Shown: positions 1 to 9,525 of the stretch, piece after piece
Position numbering within the stretch: the stretch's first letter is position 1
Layout of the letters: every line of letters starts with the position of its first letter
DNA from: Pseudomonadota bacterium
GTDB taxonomy: Bacteria > Pseudomonadota > Gammaproteobacteria > Burkholderiales > Thiobacillaceae
NCBI GenBank assembly: GCA_021826065.1
Contig: JAKADY010000006.1
Coordinates: 1-64,000 of the forward strand
Length of the DNA: 64,000 nucleotides
Direction of reading: 5' to 3'
Notes under the pieces: model-generated
What the model was told of the DNA's origin: nothing
Database searches by the model: none
What the model saw: the letters and a program-made list of their open reading frames with translations, nothing else
Program-made: the position numbers and the translations under genes

Positions 1-1
1 T

Positions 2-2743
2 TCCGATCTTCCGCAGAAGCTTGCCGGCCAGAAACGCCGGCTGCCGGAGTTTGCGCTGCGCGACGTGGATTTTCTGACGGACTACTTCAAGGCCCGGGGG
101 CTGACGCCCAAGGATGCGGCGCGGCGTGCCCGGCAGGTTGCCGGACGGGTGCAAGCGGCGCGCAACGAGAATAAGGACTTGTTTGGTTTACCTGACATCA
201 AGGCCGATGAACTGAACGCCGATCTGGCTTGGCACGTGCGTGCTTGGGGCCGTTGGGTGCTCAAGCACGCGCGCAAGGATCTGGCGCGCTTTTACCCGAC
301 CTATGCGGAGTATTGCAGCCTCAAGCCCTATCGACGGGTCGAGCTCAATACCGACGAGCCCCTGAAGCTGGTTCCGGTCAACGACGATGGCGAGCCGCAA
401 GTCGAGGTGCTCAACACCGGTTTCGATCCCGCCTACTTGGAAAACCCTGCCAACCCACGCTGGGTGGCCAAGCCCACGGTGGCCTACCTGTGGGCCCGGA
501 CGGTCACGTGCAAGGCATGCCGTGCTGAAGTCCCGCTCCTGAAGACGCGCTGGCTGGCCAAGAAGGACAACAAGCGCGTGGTCCTGACCATGCGCCCTCG
601 CGCTGACCGAAGCGGTGTCGAGTTCGGCATCGACGCAGAGGCCAAAGTCCAAGGCGGCAACGCAGCCCAGCGGCGCGAGTACGACAAGAAGCTCGGCCAG
701 GGAACGATGAGCCGCTCGGGCGTCACCTGCCCCTGCTGCGGCACCATCATGACGATGGAAGACTTGCGCCTGGAGGGCCGCGCGGGCCGCGTCGGCGCCG
801 TCATGACCGCCGTCGTGGTTGACAGCCCCGCGGGCAAGGAATACCGGCGGCCTACCGCGCACGAGATCGCGCAGGCCGAAGCGGCCAAGGCAGAACTGGC
901 GCGCGTGTATGCCGAGGTGCCCTTTGGCCTGCCGACGGAGCCGATTGATCGATATGGGAAAGCGGGGGGCAGCTACGGCTTTCCGATCATCACGCATGGT
1001 ATCGACCAGTGGCACAAGTTATTCACACCGAGACAGCTGGTCGCCTTGGGCTCTTTCGTGGACGTCGTTCGGCAGGTGCGAGATGAGCTGGCGAAGTATG
1101 GCTACGGCGCTGGAGAGGCTGAGGCCATTGCAGCCTACTTGCAGTGCGGTTTCGACCGCATGCTCGATTTCAACTCGAACATCTTGGCGTGGATCACCTC
1201 CGTCGAAGCAATCAGGAACACGTTCGGCCGTTTTGCGCTCCCGATGAACTGGGATTTCAGCGAGGCCGCGCCCATCAACGACGTGCGTGGCGGCTGGTGG
1301 ATGTGCCTGGATGCTGTTGCGGAGTCCATCGAGACGATTCTGCGGGCCACCAACCCGGTCGCCCCGGTGCCGAAGGTGCTCAACCAGAGCGCCATCGAGT
1401 GCCCGGAAGCAGGGGCCTACGACGTTATCGTCACCGACCCCCCGTATTACGACGCCATCCCGTACTCAGACCTGATGGACTACTTCTACGTCTGGGATCG
1501 GCGTCAACTGGCAGATCTCTCAACCGCCTACGCGCAGGCCTTTGCATCGCCTCTCGGCCCCAAATGGCGCAGTGACGCCAACGATGGTGAGCTGATCGAC
1601 GACGCATCGCGCTTTGGCGGGGATCGCGAGGCGTCCAAGCGCAACTACGAAGAAGGCATGGCCCGGGCCTTCAAGGCGTGCCATACGGCACTGAGGCCGG
1701 AGGGGCGGCTCGTCATTGTGTTTGCGCACAAGCAGCCCGATGCGTGGGAAACCCTGGTCTCGGCGATCATCAAGGCTGGCTTCGTCGTTGACGGGTCCTG
1801 GCCTATCCAGACCGAACAGGCGGCCCGTATGCGCGCCCAAGGCTCGGCCGCGCTGGCTTCGTCCGTCTGGCTGGTCTGCAAAAAGCGCGACCCGCTCGCC
1901 CGAGCCGGATGGGACACCCAGGTGCTCAAGGAGATGGAGTCGGGCATCACCACCCGGCTGCGCGACTTCTGGGACGCCGGCATTCGTGGCCCAGACTTCA
2001 TTTGGGCCGCTACCGGGCCGGCGCTGGAAGCCTACAGCCGCTACCCGGCGGTCAAGAAGGCCTCTGAGCCCGGTCAGCTCATGACGGTGAGCGAATTCCT
2101 CGGTCATGTGCGCCGCATCGTGGTGGATTTCGTCGTCGGCCGCGTGCTCTCGCATGGGGCATCCGAACCTACGCCCGGGGACCATCCGCTGGACGACGTG
2201 ACCACCTATTACCTGCTGCATCGCAATGACTTCGGCCTCAAGGAAGCGCCGGCTGGCCCGTGCATCCTCTACGCCGTGTCTTGTGGCCTCTCGGAGCGTG
2301 AGTTGGTCGACCAGTATGAGCTGCTGGCAAAGAGCGGCGGTGGATCGCAAGCCGAGGAGGATGAGCCCTCGGACGACGACGAGGAAGGCGATGCCGAGGA
2401 GGCCGCATCGATAGGCGGTGGTGGCAAGTACAAGCTCAAGGACTGGCGCGCCCGCAAGCACCGCTCGCTGGGTGTGGAGACTGCGAGCGGACGCGCGATT
2501 CCGCTGATTGACCAGGTGCACAAGCTGATGCAGCTGTGGGTGGCCGGCGATGTCGTCAAGGTCAACGACTACCTGGACAGCCGCGCGCTGCGTCGCAGCC
2601 AGGTCTTCGCGCAGCTCATCCAGGCCTTGATCGAGAAGAGCCGCGCTGAAGGCTGCGCAGACGAGTGCTCAATCCTGGAGCGCTTGCAGAACTACCTGCG
2701 CTCTGTAGGCAGCACCGCGCAAGCGCCGCTCGGGCTTGAGTAA
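2..2743 (+). CDS. DUF1156-type adenine DNA methylase, 5'-truncated by window edge
   Basis: The reading frame is open from base 2, so the true start lies upstream; about 913 residues are visible. A DPPYYDAIPYSDLMDYF stretch near base 1436 is the catalytic DPPY motif of N6-adenine methylases in the layout typical of DUF1156 proteins. Cysteine pairs (TCKAC near base 505, CPCCG near base 730) look like a zinc-binding insert. A Glu/Asp-rich linker (about 2350-2400) precedes a basic C-terminal region. It sits 26 bp before a DUF499 ATPase, the usual partner, and probably modifies self DNA in an anti-phage system. The N-terminal DUF1156 domain itself is outside the window. Confidence 0.85.
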   Translation, partial: SDLPQKLAGQKRRLPEFALRDVDFLTDYFKARGLTPKDAARRARQVAGRVQAARNENKDLFGLPDIKADELNADLAWHVRAWGRWVLKHARKDLARFYPTYAEYCSLKPYRRVELNTDEPLKLVPVNDDGEPQVEVLNTGFDPAYLENPANPRWVAKPTVAYLWARTVTCKACRAEVPLLKTRWLAKKDNKRVVLTMRPRADRSGVEFGIDAEAKVQGGNAAQRREYDKKLGQGTMSRSGVTCPCCGTIMTMEDLRLEGRAGRVGAVMTAVVVDSPAGKEYRRPTAHEIAQAEAAKAELARVYAEVPFGLPTEPIDRYGKAGGSYGFPIITHGIDQWHKLFTPRQLVALGSFVDVVRQVRDELAKYGYGAGEAEAIAAYLQCGFDRMLDFNSNILAWITSVEAIRNTFGRFALPMNWDFSEAAPINDVRGGWWMCLDAVAESIETILRATNPVAPVPKVLNQSAIECPEAGAYDVIVTDPPYYDAIPYSDLMDYFYVWDRRQLADLSTAYAQAFASPLGPKWRSDANDGELIDDASRFGGDREASKRNYEEGMARAFKACHTALRPEGRLVIVFAHKQPDAWETLVSAIIKAGFVVDGSWPIQTEQAARMRAQGSAALASSVWLVCKKRDPLARAGWDTQVLKEMESGITTRLRDFWDAGIRGPDFIWAATGPALEAYSRYPAVKKASEPGQLMTVSEFLGHVRRIVVDFVVGRVLSHGASEPTPGDHPLDDVTTYYLLHRNDFGLKEAPAGPCILYAVSCGLSERELVDQYELLAKSGGGSQAEEDEPSDDDEEGDAEEAASIGGGGKYKLKDWRARKHRSLGVETASGRAIPLIDQVHKLMQLWVAGDVVKVNDYLDSRALRRSQVFAQLIQALIEKSRAEGCADECSILERLQNYLRSVGSTAQAPLGLE

Positions 2744-2769
2744 AGAGAAGCAGGATAAGGAGAGCAACG

Positions 2770-5700
2770 ATGGCCAAAACCACCACCAAGCCCTGGCACC
2801 AGGTCGTGCAGCTGCGCGACGACATCACTAATCAGGAACTGTCGCAGAAGCAGTTTGCGGCGGACTTGTACGACGTGGTGATGGGGCGCAACCCGGGCGT
2901 CTACCACGATGCGAAGGAGTTCTTCGCGCTCACGTACCCCACGGTCAAGCTGCGAGATCTTGCGCGTGACGTCACCCACCGCCTGGCGGGCAAGTCCGAG
3001 AAGGCCGTGCGCCAGTTGCACATGACCTTCGGCGGCGGCAAGACCCACTCCTTGATCACGCTGGTGCACTTGGTGCGCGATCCTGCGAGCCTGCCTGACA
3101 TTCCAGCGGTGCAGCAATTCAAGGCGCACTGCGCACTCGAAGGCGGACTGCCAAAGGCGCGCGTGGCGTCGGTGGTGTTCGACCGCCTGGACGCCGAAAA
3201 AGGCGTGGAAGTCGTTGCGCCCGACGGAAGCCTGGCAACGGTCAAGATGCCATGGAGTGCGATCGCCTGGCAGCTGGCGGGTAGCGAAGGCATGAAGCTC
3301 TTGAAAGACGACGGCACGGAACGCACGACGCCTCCGGCCACAGGCGTCATGGAAGATCTGCTCAAGCTCGCCCGCAAGGACGGCGATGGCGTGCTGATCC
3401 TGTTTGACGAGGTGCTGTGGTTCGTGCGCGTGATGGCCGATACCGATCCGAAATGGATCGGCCGTATGCGCGAGTTCATGCACAGCCTGACCCAGGCGGT
3501 TGCCAAGGTGCCGCAGTGCTGCCTGGTGGCCTCGTTGCTGGCATCAGACCCCGGCAAGATGGACGAGCTCGGCAAACAGATCAGCAAGGAACTCTACGAC
3601 GAGTTCAAGCGCGTGGCCGATGAAGGCATCCAACCGGTCGAAAGCCAGGACGTGCCGGAGATTCTGCGGCGCCGGCTCTTGAAGCTCGAAAGCTACACCG
3701 ATCGTTCTCTGTGGGGCGCGCAGGTGGTCGCGGCGCTGAACGGCATTCAGGCCATCGATGATTACACGGCCAAGAACCGCGCCGCGGAGGAAAAGCGCTA
3801 CCTGGAGGCCTACCCCTTTCACCCCGACTTGATCGATGTCCTCTACAAGAAGTGGACGATGCTTGAGGGCTTTCAACAAACGCGGGGGATTCTCAAAACG
3901 CTCGCTTCAGCCCTGCGCGACGCGGTGAAGTGGGACCAGCAAGCACTGATTGGGGCCCAGGTGTTCCTGGGGCACCCGGATGCGGATGGGCTTAGCGTAG
4001 CCGCGGCACAGCTTGCCAATGATGCTCAGCTCGAACAGTACGAGGGTCGCCGGCAGAACTGGACGGCCATCCTGCAGGCAGAGCTCGCCCATGCGCGCAA
4101 GGCGCAGGATGGTCTGCTGGGTGTCCAGCACCGTGAGATCGAGCAAGCGGTGATGGCAACGTTCCTCCACTCGCAGCCCATTGGTCAGCGCGCGACCACG
4201 CGCGAACTGAAGGTCCTGATTGGCGTGGGATCGCCGGACCGCATCGTGCTGGACAAGGGGCTCGCGCGTTGGTCGGACGCCTCTTGGTATCTCGATGACA
4301 CGTTCACCGGAGACCGTGAAGGCGGGTTGCCCAAGGTATGGCGCCTGGGCTCCAAGCCCAATCTGAAGCAGATGCATTTTGATGCGCGCCAGAACGTGAG
4401 CTCGACGGCCGTGGAAGAAGTGCTGGAGGCCGAAATCGCCAAGGCCAAACAGCTCACCGAAGGCGCTCGCACGCTGGGTGCCAAAGTCCACGTGCTGCCG
4501 GCGCGTCCTGCCGACATCGAGGACGACGAGGACTTCCACTACGCCGTGCTCGGCCCCAAGGCGGCGTGCAATGGCAAGCCGAGCGCCGAGGCCAGGCGCT
4601 TCATTGACGAGACGGCGGGGCCGGACAAGCCGCGTGCGCGCAACCGCAACGCCGTCGTGTTGGCGGTGCCGTCCAAAGATGGCATCGAGGTGGCCCGTGA
4701 AAAGGTGCGTGACCTGCTGGGCTGGGAGAAGGTACGCGAGATGCTCAAGGAGCGCAACGACATCGACACCGCAGCCACAGCGCGCCTAGAAAGCAATCTT
4801 CGCGCGGCCCGTGGGGAGATGGGGTCGCAGATCGTCATGGCCTACTGCATCGCCGTCACGGTCAACGACGGTAACGAAGTGGCTGCCTACCGCATCAATG
4901 TCGATAACGAGCCCTTGTTCCCCAAGATGGTGGCGGACAAGCGGCTGCGCATCGAGAGCACGGCAGTCAATTCCGAGGCGCTGCTGCCTGGCGGACCGTT
5001 CGATTTGTGGGCGGATGGTGACAAGGCGCGCTTCGTGAAGGATCTGGTCGGCGCTTTTGCGGCTACGGCCAAGTTGCCCAAGATGCTGAACCGCCGCGCC
5101 ATCCTGGAAACCCTCCTGGCGGGCTGCGAGGCGGGAGAGTTCGTATTGCGGGTGACGCGCGCCGACAAATCGACGCGCACTTTCTGGATGTCCCGCCCGG
5201 ACGAGAACGCCGTCAACGACTCCAGCCTTGAGGTGGTGCTGTCAGATGCGGCCGTACTGTCCGAGCTGGATCCGCAGCTGCTGGCCCCTGGGCGGCTGCC
5301 GGGCCTTTGGAACAGGGAGCCTCTCACCCTGGCGGATCTTACGGCCTACTTCTCCGGTAAGCACTTCGTCGAGGTCGACAAGGGCGGTTACACCGAAAAC
5401 CTGCTGATCCCCGAGGCGACTCAGCAGGCCATCCTTGACGCCGTCACCGGGGCGGTCAAGAGCGGCCGGATCTGGTTGCTGAACGGGACGGTCAGCGTGC
5501 TGGGTGAAGACGTTCCTGCAGGGTTCATCAATGAGGCGGCCCAGCTGTTCTCGCCGCCACCGCCGCTTTCGGCCGTTGATGTGCTGCCTGCGCACCTGCC
5601 CACGGCGTGGCAAGGCGATGCGACTAACGCGCATCTCATTCATGCGGCGCTCTCGTCGAAGGGGGGCAAGGTGCTGCCATGGACGCGCGTCGCTGCGGCA

Positions 5701-6051
5701 CTCGATGAAGCCTTCCGGCTGGGACTCATCGAACGCTCCCTCGACTCGGGTCCCTGGCCCTGCGATCTGGGCGGTGCGGCGGCAGTCAAGATCGTGGCGC
5801 GCAAGAGCGAGGCTAAGGAGCCGGCTCCGCCAAAGCACTACGGGTCGAAAACCGCCACTGCGGAGCTTCAGACCCACGAGGTTCAGGACCTTGCCGACCA
5901 CATAGACGCATTGCGCGAAGCAACGGCTGGGCATCCGCTGCGTATCCGCGTGACTGTGGAGATCGGCGATGGCAACCCAGTTGATCAATCCGTTGTCGAC
6001 CGGGTCAACGCGGTGTTGGCCGAGGTCAAGGCGGGCTGGAAGGCTGAATAA
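2770..6051 (+). CDS. DUF499-family P-loop ATPase (defence-associated)
   Basis: A 1093-residue protein starting at ATG 2770, after a GGAGAGCAACG ribosome-binding region. Residues about 87-93 (FGGGKTH) form a Walker A motif in the arrangement typical of DUF499 proteins; residues about 208-217 (VLILFDEVLW) form Walker B with a DE pair. The length is normal for the family. DUF499 ATPases are found beside DUF1156 methylases, often with helicase and phospholipase-D proteins, in defence loci such as the Hma (helicase-methylase-ATPase) type. It probably acts as the energy-using component of the complex. The exact substrate is unknown. Confidence 0.87.
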   Translation: MAKTTTKPWHQVVQLRDDITNQELSQKQFAADLYDVVMGRNPGVYHDAKEFFALTYPTVKLRDLARDVTHRLAGKSEKAVRQLHMTFGGGKTHSLITLVHLVRDPASLPDIPAVQQFKAHCALEGGLPKARVASVVFDRLDAEKGVEVVAPDGSLATVKMPWSAIAWQLAGSEGMKLLKDDGTERTTPPATGVMEDLLKLARKDGDGVLILFDEVLWFVRVMADTDPKWIGRMREFMHSLTQAVAKVPQCCLVASLLASDPGKMDELGKQISKELYDEFKRVADEGIQPVESQDVPEILRRRLLKLESYTDRSLWGAQVVAALNGIQAIDDYTAKNRAAEEKRYLEAYPFHPDLIDVLYKKWTMLEGFQQTRGILKTLASALRDAVKWDQQALIGAQVFLGHPDADGLSVAAAQLANDAQLEQYEGRRQNWTAILQAELAHARKAQDGLLGVQHREIEQAVMATFLHSQPIGQRATTRELKVLIGVGSPDRIVLDKGLARWSDASWYLDDTFTGDREGGLPKVWRLGSKPNLKQMHFDARQNVSSTAVEEVLEAEIAKAKQLTEGARTLGAKVHVLPARPADIEDDEDFHYAVLGPKAACNGKPSAEARRFIDETAGPDKPRARNRNAVVLAVPSKDGIEVAREKVRDLLGWEKVREMLKERNDIDTAATARLESNLRAARGEMGSQIVMAYCIAVTVNDGNEVAAYRINVDNEPLFPKMVADKRLRIESTAVNSEALLPGGPFDLWADGDKARFVKDLVGAFAATAKLPKMLNRRAILETLLAGCEAGEFVLRVTRADKSTRTFWMSRPDENAVNDSSLEVVLSDAAVLSELDPQLLAPGRLPGLWNREPLTLADLTAYFSGKHFVEVDKGGYTENLLIPEATQQAILDAVTGAVKSGRIWLLNGTVSVLGEDVPAGFINEAAQLFSPPPPLSAVDVLPAHLPTAWQGDATNAHLIHAALSSKGGKVLPWTRVAAALDEAFRLGLIERSLDSGPWPCDLGGAAAVKIVARKSEAKEPAPPKHYGSKTATAELQTHEVQDLADHIDALREATAGHPLRIRVTVEIGDGNPVDQSVVDRVNAVLAEVKAGWKAE

Positions 6052-6074
6052 GGACACCAAAGGCATCGCGGCAT

Positions 6075-7427
6075 ATGCGCTTCATTGCTGGCCCCCTCAA
6101 CAAGCAATTGCTACAGAACTTGCTCGGCGAGGTTATCGAACCCTGCACGCGTGTTCGTGCAGCGGTTGCCTACGCTAACCGCGACAACATGCAGTTGTTC
6201 GAAGCTTGCGCGCGGCACATGAAGCCGCTGGAGTTCTACGGACGTTACGACCATACGGTTCCTGTCGACCCCGCCGTGTTGAAGTGGTTCCTGGACAAGG
6301 CCAGCCCCAACTATCACTGCAAACTGGTGCCCGACATCCTCCACTCCAAGGTCATCTGGTGGGTGGACGCGGGGGCCTACATCGGGTCAGCCAATCTGTC
6401 GGACAGGGCTTGGATCTCAAACATCGAAGCCGGCGTCTTTCTGCCACATGACGAGCTCGCCGAAACGGGCATGGAACGCGAGCTGCTGCACTTCTTCGAG
6501 GAGGTGGACGACAGATCGGTTCCGCTCAGGGAAGAGATTTACCTGGAGCAGCGGCAGCTCGCTGATCGACGACTGCAGCTTTCGAAACAGGACTATGAAC
6601 TGGAACAGCAGTTCGACAAGAAGCGCTTGCTAGACAAGAATCGCGGTCTCGTGTTCGTTGAGACGAAGCGGTCAACGGAGAAGCGCTTCCGGAAGTTCGA
6701 GCAGGAGTGGAACGATACCCTGCAGCTGATGCGTTCCATTGCAGCCCGCGTATCTGCTCCGGGCGTGAAGCCAGGCTGGATCGATGACTCTGTGCCGCCC
6801 GGGGTGCAGGCGGACCAGTTCCTTCACGCGTACTACTACAAGCAGGTCAAGGACGGAAACCGCCATCCTTACGAGGAGTTCTTCGCACGGAACTCGAGGA
6901 ACCCAGAACTGGCGCTGCGGGAGGCCTTGGAATGGTGGCATGCCGCCGAATTCGATCACTCTTTCGAAGAGCGTACGATTTACGAGTGGTCGCCGCGACT
7001 TCGTGAACTGCTCGCGCGCGAACGCATTCTTAATCTGACTGAGGAAGAGTTCGTTGACGCTATATCTCGGGTGCACGCGATCCGAGACCACGCGATCAAA
7101 CAGGAGAACGAGCACTTGGGTTTGCCTGACAAACCTCAGGCGGGTGACGACAAGGTGCAGAAGTTCGGCGAGTGGCTGTGGAAGCAACGCTCGCGCGAAG
7201 GCAAGACGATGCTCGATCTGCTGAACTACGTTGTGTGGGGAAGTGGCCATGTGGCAGAGCGCATTTGGAATGCCATTCGCAGTGACGACTGGGCAATCCC
7301 TCATATCGGTCTGAGCAGTCTTGGCGAGATCGTCGGCTGGGCCAGGCCTGACGAGTATCCGCCGAGGAACATGCGTACGAGTAAGGGACTGCGAGCGCTT
7401 GGGTACAACGTCAAGATTGGGATGTGA
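6075..7427 (+). CDS. phospholipase D-fold (PLDc) protein of the DUF1156/DUF499 cluster
   Basis: 450 residues, starting 23 bp after the ATPase stop. Residues 90-92 (HSK) followed by SANLS at 105-109 match a single HKD-type active site (H-x-K ... S/N), as in nuclease members of the phospholipase D superfamily that act as dimers. The remaining 300 residues are charged, partly helical and have no motif I recognise. Co-location with a methylase and an ATPase suggests a DNA-processing nuclease in the same defence complex. No helicase gene follows, although one is common in such loci; it may lie upstream of the window or be absent. Confidence 0.72.
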   Translation: MRFIAGPLNKQLLQNLLGEVIEPCTRVRAAVAYANRDNMQLFEACARHMKPLEFYGRYDHTVPVDPAVLKWFLDKASPNYHCKLVPDILHSKVIWWVDAGAYIGSANLSDRAWISNIEAGVFLPHDELAETGMERELLHFFEEVDDRSVPLREEIYLEQRQLADRRLQLSKQDYELEQQFDKKRLLDKNRGLVFVETKRSTEKRFRKFEQEWNDTLQLMRSIAARVSAPGVKPGWIDDSVPPGVQADQFLHAYYYKQVKDGNRHPYEEFFARNSRNPELALREALEWWHAAEFDHSFEERTIYEWSPRLRELLARERILNLTEEEFVDAISRVHAIRDHAIKQENEHLGLPDKPQAGDDKVQKFGEWLWKQRSREGKTMLDLLNYVVWGSGHVAERIWNAIRSDDWAIPHIGLSSLGEIVGWARPDEYPPRNMRTSKGLRALGYNVKIGM

Positions 7428-7522
7428 TGCCCACTGCAGCCAGCAGGCCCAAGACCGTAGATCGACCGACACCGTAAGAGCAGGTCCAGATCGAAGAACC
7501 AGAGGGGACGAGGTGATCATCG

Positions 7523-8350
7523 ATGGGAAAGTTGATCGAAGGTGACGACGGGATGCCGGCTGAGGAGGTGGGCAGCTGGGCCAAAGAGAAGCATGACTAC
7601 CTTTGCCGGTACATCGACATCTCCCGCGCAACCCGAGCAAAGTACATCGGTGATCGAAAAGGGGGCGCCACGTTCATCGACCTCTTCTGCGGACCAGGCA
7701 GGTGCCAGGTCCGGGAGACTGGGGATTGGATTGACGGTGGCGTTGTTGCTGCGTGGAAGAAAAGCTGTGAAGGCGGAGCACCCTTCACGCAGATCTACAT
7801 TGCCGACCTCGATGCACAACGGCGGCGGGCGGCCGCCGAACGACTGCGGCAGTTGAATGCACCAGTCATTGAAATTGATGGTGCTGCAGCACAGGCCGTG
7901 AAAGAGGTCGTCACCCGGGTGAATCCCTACGGCCTGAATTTTGCCTTCCTTGATCCGTTTGACCTGGCCAACCTGAGCTTCGACATCATCGTCGCGTTGG
8001 CCAGCCTGAAGCGAATCGACATGCTGATTCACGTCAGTCAAATGGACTTGCAGCGGAATGCGGTTTCCTACGCGATTGCCGATGAATCTGCCTTCGATTC
8101 CTTCGCGCCGGGATGGCGGGACAAGGTAGCCCGCGACCAATCGCAGCAAGCGTTGCGGCAACAGGTCCTCCAGTATTGGCGAGGAAAGGTAGCAGACCTC
8201 GGGGTGTGGCCATCCACCGAGATGAGGCTGCTCAAGGGCGGGAAGAACCAGCCCCTGTATTGGTTGTTGCTAGCAGCGAAACACGAGCTCGCACACAAGT
8301 TCTGGGCAACCGCGTCCAACGTGGAAGGCCAGGGTAAGTTCGACTTCTAA
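7523..8350 (+). CDS. tcmP: three-Cys-motif partner protein TcmP
   Basis: 275 residues, starting at ATG 7523, with the family hallmarks: an N-terminal KEKHDYLCRYI-like helix, FIDLFCGPGRC at about residues 51-61 (a methyltransferase-like loop), and NFAFLDPF at about residue 140. TcmP proteins are named for genomic pairing with proteins carrying a three-cysteine motif. Here the neighbour on the opposite strand (8347-9093) carries such a motif, and the two genes converge with a 4-bp overlap. The biochemical role is not established; the Rossmann-like signature suggests nucleotide or S-adenosylmethionine binding. Confidence 0.8.
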   Translation: MGKLIEGDDGMPAEEVGSWAKEKHDYLCRYIDISRATRAKYIGDRKGGATFIDLFCGPGRCQVRETGDWIDGGVVAAWKKSCEGGAPFTQIYIADLDAQRRRAAAERLRQLNAPVIEIDGAAAQAVKEVVTRVNPYGLNFAFLDPFDLANLSFDIIVALASLKRIDMLIHVSQMDLQRNAVSYAIADESAFDSFAPGWRDKVARDQSQQALRQQVLQYWRGKVADLGVWPSTEMRLLKGGKNQPLYWLLLAAKHELAHKFWATASNVEGQGKFDF

Positions 8351-9093
8351 GCGCAAGTCATCGCTTCCGGGTACTCGTCCCACGTGCGGCCCCGGAAGAT
8401 GCGGCCGTTTGCCTTCTTGTGGCGCTTGACACCGTCGGCACCCCAGCCGCCCCATTGCTTGAAAAAGAATGCCGCACCAGCAGCCTCGGCCTGGGCCTGT
8501 ACGTTCGCCACCCATTCTTCTCGCATCGGCCGGGCTTTGTGCCCGGACTCGCCACCGACGATGACCCAGTGAATGTCGCGCAGGTCGATTCGTCCGAGGT
8601 CTTCCAGCAGCGGCTCGACGGACAAGAATCGAATATGCGCATCTACCTTGCGCAGGTGTGCGATGCGCGGAACACCGTACTTCTTGTCTTCGACCGAAAC
8701 CCCAAGCCAAACATTTCTCGGGCAGGCACGGCGAGCAAAATACTCCGGTAACCGTTCCGCTCGCTTGGTGAGGATCTGGTACGTGTGGTGAGGGGTGCGC
8801 TCGATGATCGAGAACACACGATCCAGGAAGGCGTCCGGAACGGCCTCGTGGAACAGATCGCTCATGCTGTTGACGAAGTACGTCGTCGGCTTCTTGCGCA
8901 GCAGTGGCTGTTCGAGCCGGCTCTCATGCAACGTGAGCTTGAACCCGTTCTCGTAGCCTGGCGCGCCCATGGCGTGGAGCCGGCGCGCCATCACTTCCGC
9001 GTAGCAGTTCTTGCACCCCGGTGAAACCTTGGTGCAACCGGTGGTTGGGTTCCACGTCTGCTCAGTCCACTCGATGGTCGATTGAGTCGCCAC
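8347..9093 (-). CDS. phage Gp37/Gp68-family (DUF5131) three-Cys-motif protein
   Basis: 248 residues. The N-terminus reads STIEWTEQTWNPTTGC then TKVSPGCKNCYAE: three cysteines spaced C-x6-C-x2-C, a pattern typical of this family and reminiscent of a radical-SAM-type cluster loop. Further conserved text includes NSMSDLFHE, WLGVSVED, FLSVEPLLEDLG and VIVGGESGHKARPM. It converges on tcmP and is presumably its functional partner. The family is common in phages and genomic islands; a nucleic-acid modification role is suspected but unproven. Confidence 0.85.
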   Translation of the reverse strand: MATQSTIEWTEQTWNPTTGCTKVSPGCKNCYAEVMARRLHAMGAPGYENGFKLTLHESRLEQPLLRKKPTTYFVNSMSDLFHEAVPDAFLDRVFSIIERTPHHTYQILTKRAERLPEYFARRACPRNVWLGVSVEDKKYGVPRIAHLRKVDAHIRFLSVEPLLEDLGRIDLRDIHWVIVGGESGHKARPMREEWVANVQAQAEAAGAAFFFKQWGGWGADGVKRHKKANGRIFRGRTWDEYPEAMTCA

Positions 9094-9108
9094 GTCAGCC
9101 TCCAGTGA

Positions 9109-9444
9109 TCATTGAGGCGCAGCACGCGTAACGCGAGTCTGCGCGTGTTCGGACACAAAGGCATCCACCAACCGAGATAGCGCCAAGCGCGCCTGCCGCA
9201 GGTCGGGGTCCGCCAGGGCGGCGCGAATGCGTTCTGCCAGTTGGTCGGCGGTGGGGGCGTCTTCCGCGTTTGCCGCATGCACCAGCTGCATGCACTGCTC
9301 GATCACTCGGATCGGTGGGCTTGCCTTGCCGCTCTCGTAGCGGCTCACCGAGGACTGTTTCACGCCCAGGAAGGCAGCGAACTCTTTCTGGCTGCGCCCG
9401 TTGCGGGCGGCTTTGACCAGTTCTCCCACGCTGGTGATCGCCAT
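9109..9444 (-). CDS. XRE-family helix-turn-helix regulator
   Basis: 111 residues using the ATG at 9444. An upstream in-frame ATG at 9495 would add 17 residues, but I prefer the internal start because the HTH domain begins directly after it. SQKEFAAFLGVKQSSVSRYE is a clear XRE-type HTH (about residues 18-37); the C-terminal half is helical and without motif. It lies between the DUF5131 gene and the phage lysis genes, so it may belong to either. The region upstream carries two TTGACG copies 21 bp apart that could be its own operator. Confidence 0.7.
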   Translation of the reverse strand: MAITSVGELVKAARNGRSQKEFAAFLGVKQSSVSRYESGKASPPIRVIEQCMQLVHAANAEDAPTADQLAERIRAALADPDLRQARLALSRLVDAFVSEHAQTRVTRAAPQ

Positions 9445-9461
9445 TGCCTTAGCCGTTGATG

Positions 9462-9488
9462 CGTCAAGAGCATAATTTATCACGTCAA
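9462..9488 (-). promoter_or_regulatory. candidate operator: two TTGACG repeats upstream of the XRE gene
   Basis: On the minus strand TTGACG occurs at 9488-9483 and again at 9467-9462, exactly 21 bp apart (two helical turns), in an AT-rich patch just before the 9444 start. Upstream sits TGCATTATGTGCA. This looks like a repressor-binding region, but no convincing -10 box could be assigned. Confidence 0.3.
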
Positions 9489-9525
9489 TGCACATAATGC
9501 ATGCACGTCCCTGCTCCCGGATCTG

